Source: Bacteroidaceae bacterium
GTDB taxonomy: Bacteria > Bacteroidota > Bacteroidia > Bacteroidales > Bacteroidaceae
Length of the DNA: 64,000 nt
Assembly: GCA_017469925.1 (NCBI GenBank)
Contig: JAFUFK010000010.1
Location: 1-64,000 of the forward strand
Reading direction: 5' to 3'
Below, one piece after another: positions 58,681 to 64,000 of the stretch (position 1 is the stretch's first letter; the number at the start of each line of letters is the position of its first letter). The position numbers and the translations under genes were made by a program. The notes beneath the pieces were generated by a model that was not told the DNA's origin, did no database searches, and saw nothing but the letters and a program-made list of their open reading frames with translations.

Positions 58681-60417
58681 ATGGAACAACTGAAACACGA
58701 ATGTGGCGTGGCGATGATTCGCCTGCTCAAGCCTCTGGAGTACTACGAACGGAAATATGGCTCGTGGGCCTACGGGTTCAACAAACTCTATCTCATGATG
58801 GAGAAACAGCACAACCGGGGTCAGGAAGGGGCTGGACTGGCTACGGTGCGCCTCCACTCAAAGCCTGGCACGGAATACATGTTCCGCGAGAGGGCTGAGG
58901 GAAAGGACGCCATCACGCACATCTTCTCTCGCATAGACCCATCCATGACAGGCGAACTCTACATGGGACATCTGCGCTACAGCACCACGGGACGGAGCGG
59001 ACTGAAGTTCGTCCACCCCTTCCTGCGCCGCAACAACTGGCGGGCAAAGAACCTCTGCCTTTGCGGCAACTTCAACATGACGAACATTGACGAAGTGTTT
59101 CGTCTGCTGACCGCACAGGGACAGTCGCCCCGCCTCTATGGCGACTCATACATCACACTCGAACTGATGGGCCACAGGCTGGACCGCGAGGTGGAGCGCC
59201 TCTTCTGCGAGGCAAGGGAGATGGGACTTGAGGGAACGGACCTCACACGCCACATCGACGACCACGTAGAGATGGGCAATGTGCTCAGGACCACCATGCA
59301 ACACTTCGACGGCGGCTACGTGATGTGCGGACTGACGGGCAGCGGCGAGATGTTTGCCATGCGCGACCCTTGGGGCATCCGCCCGGCCTTCTACTACAGG
59401 GACGACGAGGTTGTGGTCGTGGCCTCTGAGCGGCCCGTCATCCAGACCTGCTTTGGCGTGGAAGCCGAACATGTCCGGGAACTTCAACCCGGCGGGGCAC
59501 TCATTGTGCGCCGCAATGGTGCCGTCGTCCTGGAGCAAATCCTTGCCGAAGGAGAGTTCAGTGCTTGCAGTTTCGAGCGCATCTACTTCAGCCGAGGCTC
59601 CGACCGCGACATCTATCAGGAGCGCAAGCGGCTGGGCGAACAAGTGGCGGAGCCCGTCCTCAAGGCCATCGGCGGCGACGTTGCTCACACCGTTTTCTCC
59701 TACATTCCGAATACGGCCGAAGTTGCCTTCTACGGCCTGACCGACGGATTCCGCAGGCGACACCATGAAGTGCGCACGGAGAAGGTCGTCTGGAAGGACA
59801 TCAAGCTGCGCACCTTCATCACCGAAGGCACGGAGCGCAACGACCTGGCCGCCCACGTCTATGACATCAGCTACGGCAGCCTCACGCCCCTTGAGGACAA
59901 CCTTGTCATCATCGACGACAGCATTGTCCGGGGCACGACGCTCAGGGAGAGCATCTTCAAGATTCTCGACCGCCTCCGCCCGCGGAAGATTGTCATGGTC
60001 AGTTCCTCGCCCCAAATCCGCTACCCCGACTACTACGGCATCGACATGTCGCGCCTCGAGGAACTTTGTGCCTTCCGCGCCGCCATCAGCCTGATAAGGG
60101 ACAGGGGGATGCACCAGTTGATAGCCGACGTCTATCGGGCATGCAAGGAAGACAATGCCGAGAACCACGTCCGGAGAATCTACGAACCCTTCGCCCCTGA
60201 GGAAATCAGCCGAAGAATTGTGGAAATGCTCCGTCCGGAGGGCATGCAGACGCCCGTCGAACTGGTGTTCCAGAGCATCGAAGGACTGCATCGGGCCTGT
60301 CCCCGCCATCCCGGCGACTGGTACTTCACCGGCCGCTACCCGACCCCCGGCGGCATCCGCAAGGTGAACCAGGCCTTCGTCGATTACATAGAAAGGGAAA
60401 CAAAAAGTATCGTCTGA
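58681..60417 (+). CDS. purF: amidophosphoribosyltransferase-like protein (PurF family, Bacteroidetes form)
   Basis: A 578-residue protein of the class II glutaminase/phosphoribosyltransferase family, which makes phosphoribosylamine for purines. The N-terminal nucleophile would be Cys8 (MEQLKHECGVAM), implying removal of a short propeptide. QHNRGQEGAGLATV and GHLRYSTTGRSG mark the glutaminase, and NLVIIDDSIVRGTTLRES (about 408-425) the PRPP site. It is longer than usual PurF (about 470-500) with an unusual middle and C-terminus (EGLHRACPRHPGDWYFTGRY), so it may be a paralogue with another role. It lies between pyrG and glnN. Confidence 0.8.
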   Translation: MEQLKHECGVAMIRLLKPLEYYERKYGSWAYGFNKLYLMMEKQHNRGQEGAGLATVRLHSKPGTEYMFRERAEGKDAITHIFSRIDPSMTGELYMGHLRYSTTGRSGLKFVHPFLRRNNWRAKNLCLCGNFNMTNIDEVFRLLTAQGQSPRLYGDSYITLELMGHRLDREVERLFCEAREMGLEGTDLTRHIDDHVEMGNVLRTTMQHFDGGYVMCGLTGSGEMFAMRDPWGIRPAFYYRDDEVVVVASERPVIQTCFGVEAEHVRELQPGGALIVRRNGAVVLEQILAEGEFSACSFERIYFSRGSDRDIYQERKRLGEQVAEPVLKAIGGDVAHTVFSYIPNTAEVAFYGLTDGFRRRHHEVRTEKVVWKDIKLRTFITEGTERNDLAAHVYDISYGSLTPLEDNLVIIDDSIVRGTTLRESIFKILDRLRPRKIVMVSSSPQIRYPDYYGIDMSRLEELCAFRAAISLIRDRGMHQLIADVYRACKEDNAENHVRRIYEPFAPEEISRRIVEMLRPEGMQTPVELVFQSIEGLHRACPRHPGDWYFTGRYPTPGGIRKVNQAFVDYIERETKSIV

Positions 60418-60443
60418 CAATCATAAAAAAAACGATTAAAACT

Positions 60444-62663
<2,220 letters not shown>

Positions 62664-62715
62664 CGCCGTCCGACGGGGAGGAGAGGGAAAATCCTTACAA
62701 CACCTCAAAAGAACA

Positions 62716-62750
62716 TAACACCCTGTTTCTCAACGGGAAACGGGGTGTCT
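62716..62750 (+). terminator. hairpin after glnN
   Basis: ACACCCTGTTTC (62718-62729) pairs with GAAACGGGGTGT (62737-62748) with one wobble-type mismatch. It lies about 55 nt after the glnN stop; no U-run follows. Confidence 0.5.
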
Positions 62751-62773
62751 TCGTCATGCCTCCGAAGGGGGCG

Positions 62774-62870
62774 CCGGAAGTTATGTTAACCTACGGCCCT
62801 AAGTTATATTAACCGATGGCGACAAATTAATATTATCTCGGCCGATAGGTTAACATAACTTCCGGCGGCA
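62774..62870. repeat. array D: four units at 23-nt spacing closed by an inverted repeat
   Basis: Units start at 62780, 62803, 62826 and 62849, each step 23 nt. The outer ones (GGAAGTTATGTTAACCTA and its inverted copy TAGGTTAACATAACTTCC) pair to give a stem of about 25 bp around the inner two. It lies between converging glnN and the PAP2 gene. Confidence 0.7.
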
Positions 62871-62881
62871 AGGTTTTTTCG

Positions 62882-63639
62882 TCACAGCAGGGCAGTAAAG
62901 GCGAGGCCCGCAGTGCGGGTCGAAACGTCGTAGGTAGGCAGGAGGAGGAGGGCCGAATCCTTCCCCTTCTTGCGTTTGTCGAGGCCGAGCCAGCGGCGCT
63001 CGAGGGGCAGTAGCCAATAGGCGACGTGGGTGGTCAGGATGCCGGATCCGGCACCGGCGAGGACGTCGTTGAGGTAGCAGCGGTCGTTATACATCTGGAG
63101 CACGCCGACGCCCGCGGCAACGCCATAGAAGGCCATGCCCCAGCCCCAGCCGCGCTCGATGCGGGTCTGCTCGGCGGCCATAAAGGCGTTGGCGGTCTTC
63201 AGGGAGGGGAAGGCGTGGCTACCGTGGCCGTCGGGACGCGGTTCGCGGACGCAGCGACGGACAACGGGCATGGTGGCATAGAGGAGGGCGTACGAGGTGG
63301 CCTTGACGAGGAGACGGTCGGTAAGGTTGTGCTTCGGTCGGGGGCCGAGAGCCATGGTGGTCACCTGCATGGAGAGGGTGGCCCACGTCTCGACGTTGGC
63401 CTTGCGATGCGTACCACGACCGCGCTGGAAGGCATCGCGGACGTCCGTCTTCCAGTCGCAAAGGCGGGGAGCGGAGACGGCGGCAGCGCCCACGGCTATC
63501 ATCGTGGCGGGCACGACGACTTGCTGCGGACGGACGCGGAATTCGCTACGGGGCGGACGGACATCAGTGGTATCAACGTATTGCGCCCTGACTTGCCATG
63601 TGCAAGCCAAGGCGCATACGATGAATAGGAATTTCCGCA

Positions 63640-63640
<1 letters not shown>
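62882..63640 (-). CDS. PAP2-superfamily-like protein with degenerate catalytic motifs
   Basis: A 252-residue exported or membrane-associated protein (signal MRKFLFIVCALACTWQVRAQ) that resembles PAP2 phosphatases. Motif 1 survives as VRRCVREPRP. Motif 2, normally PSGHA, reads PSLKTANAF and lacks the His; motif 3, normally SRxYxGxHxxxD, reads NDRCYLNDVLAGAG and lacks the His and several residues. It is probably not an active phosphatase. Its ATG shares one base with the stop codon of the V-ATPase subunit K gene (TAATG), so translation is coupled. Confidence 0.7.
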
Positions 63641-63999
<359 letters not shown>

Positions 64000-64000
64000 A

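Noticed and set aside
56959-58857. 632-codon minus-strand frame opposite pyrG
   Set aside because: Antisense shadow; pyrG motifs are unambiguous on the plus strand.

Overview
This window looks like a chromosomal segment of a fairly GC-rich member of the Bacteroidales, most likely Prevotella-like. The pointers are: Bacteroidetes-type promoters (TAnnTTTG at -7, often with TTTG about 20 nt upstream); secreted proteins ending in a YDLxGRRV...GIYIxNGKK tail; a PorE-like TPR/PD40/OmpA lipoprotein; SusD-less TonB receptors with BtuG-type surface lipoproteins; a TatA-TatC pair without TatB; and a V-type ATPase subunit K. I see no tRNA, rRNA, CRISPR array or complete insertion sequence.

Layout. 1-4.8 kb: two small secreted proteins, an NAD-dependent epimerase and RNase R. 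4.8-18.97 kb (minus strand): a cobalamin-riboswitch-led B12 uptake operon (DUF4465-like lipoprotein, BtuG-like propeller, PKD lipoprotein, BtuB-like receptor, BtuF, BtuC), then a GH20 hexosaminidase with its own promoter, BtuD, UDP-galactopyranose mutase and a dockerin/PI-PLC protein. 19.0-23.7 kb (minus): late B12 synthesis genes cbiA (split in two frames), cbiP, cobD, cbiB. 24.05-30.6 kb (plus): a second cobalamin riboswitch, two TonB receptors flanking a CbiK-type cobaltochelatase lipoprotein, and another lipoprotein. 30.6-33.2 kb: an AT-rich island with a HipA-like kinase, a DUF3037-like partner and an unknown gene. 33.2-39.7 kb (plus): four fusion genes of the anaerobic corrin pathway (cobJ-cbiC, cbiET, cbiG-cbiF, cbiJ-cbiD). 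40.1-49.1 kb (minus): GH43-like enzyme, polyferredoxin, Tat-exported aldo/keto reductase, TatA, TatC and a second BtuF/BtuC-like pair. 49.2-54.8 kb (plus): Na+/alanine symporter, topoisomerase III, PorE-like protein. 54.7-56.8 kb (minus): dapL, dapF. 57.1-62.7 kb (plus): pyrG, purF-like, glnN. 62.9-64.0 kb (minus): V-ATPase subunit K (cut by the window end) and a degenerate PAP2 protein.

The B12 genes form one functional theme. Surface lipoproteins and TonB receptors bring corrinoids across the outer membrane, BtuF/C/D across the inner membrane, and the cbi/cob enzymes build the corrin ring, amidate it and attach the aminopropanol arm. cbiL and the nucleotide-loop genes (cobU/S/T) are not in this window.

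The most unusual signals are repeats. (1) Three copies of a ~111-115 bp inverted-repeat element lie in frame inside cbiET (two copies) and at the CbiG/CbiF fusion joint, always read in the frame that gives the peptide LPCREG and a terminal GGGS. (2) Five intergenic arrays have units spaced at a strict 21-23 nt period; unit sequences differ between arrays (and between blocks of one array), but the spacing and partial dyad symmetry are shared. (3) Short low-complexity repeats occur both at gene junctions and in frame inside genes (rnr, cbiA, a TonB receptor, the polyferredoxin). Other points: a CbiK with a surface-export-like lipoprotein signal, two near-identical promoters that place the -7 box 5 nt before the start codon (probable leaderless mRNAs), and the kinase island that separates the corrin-ring genes from their likely riboswitch operon.
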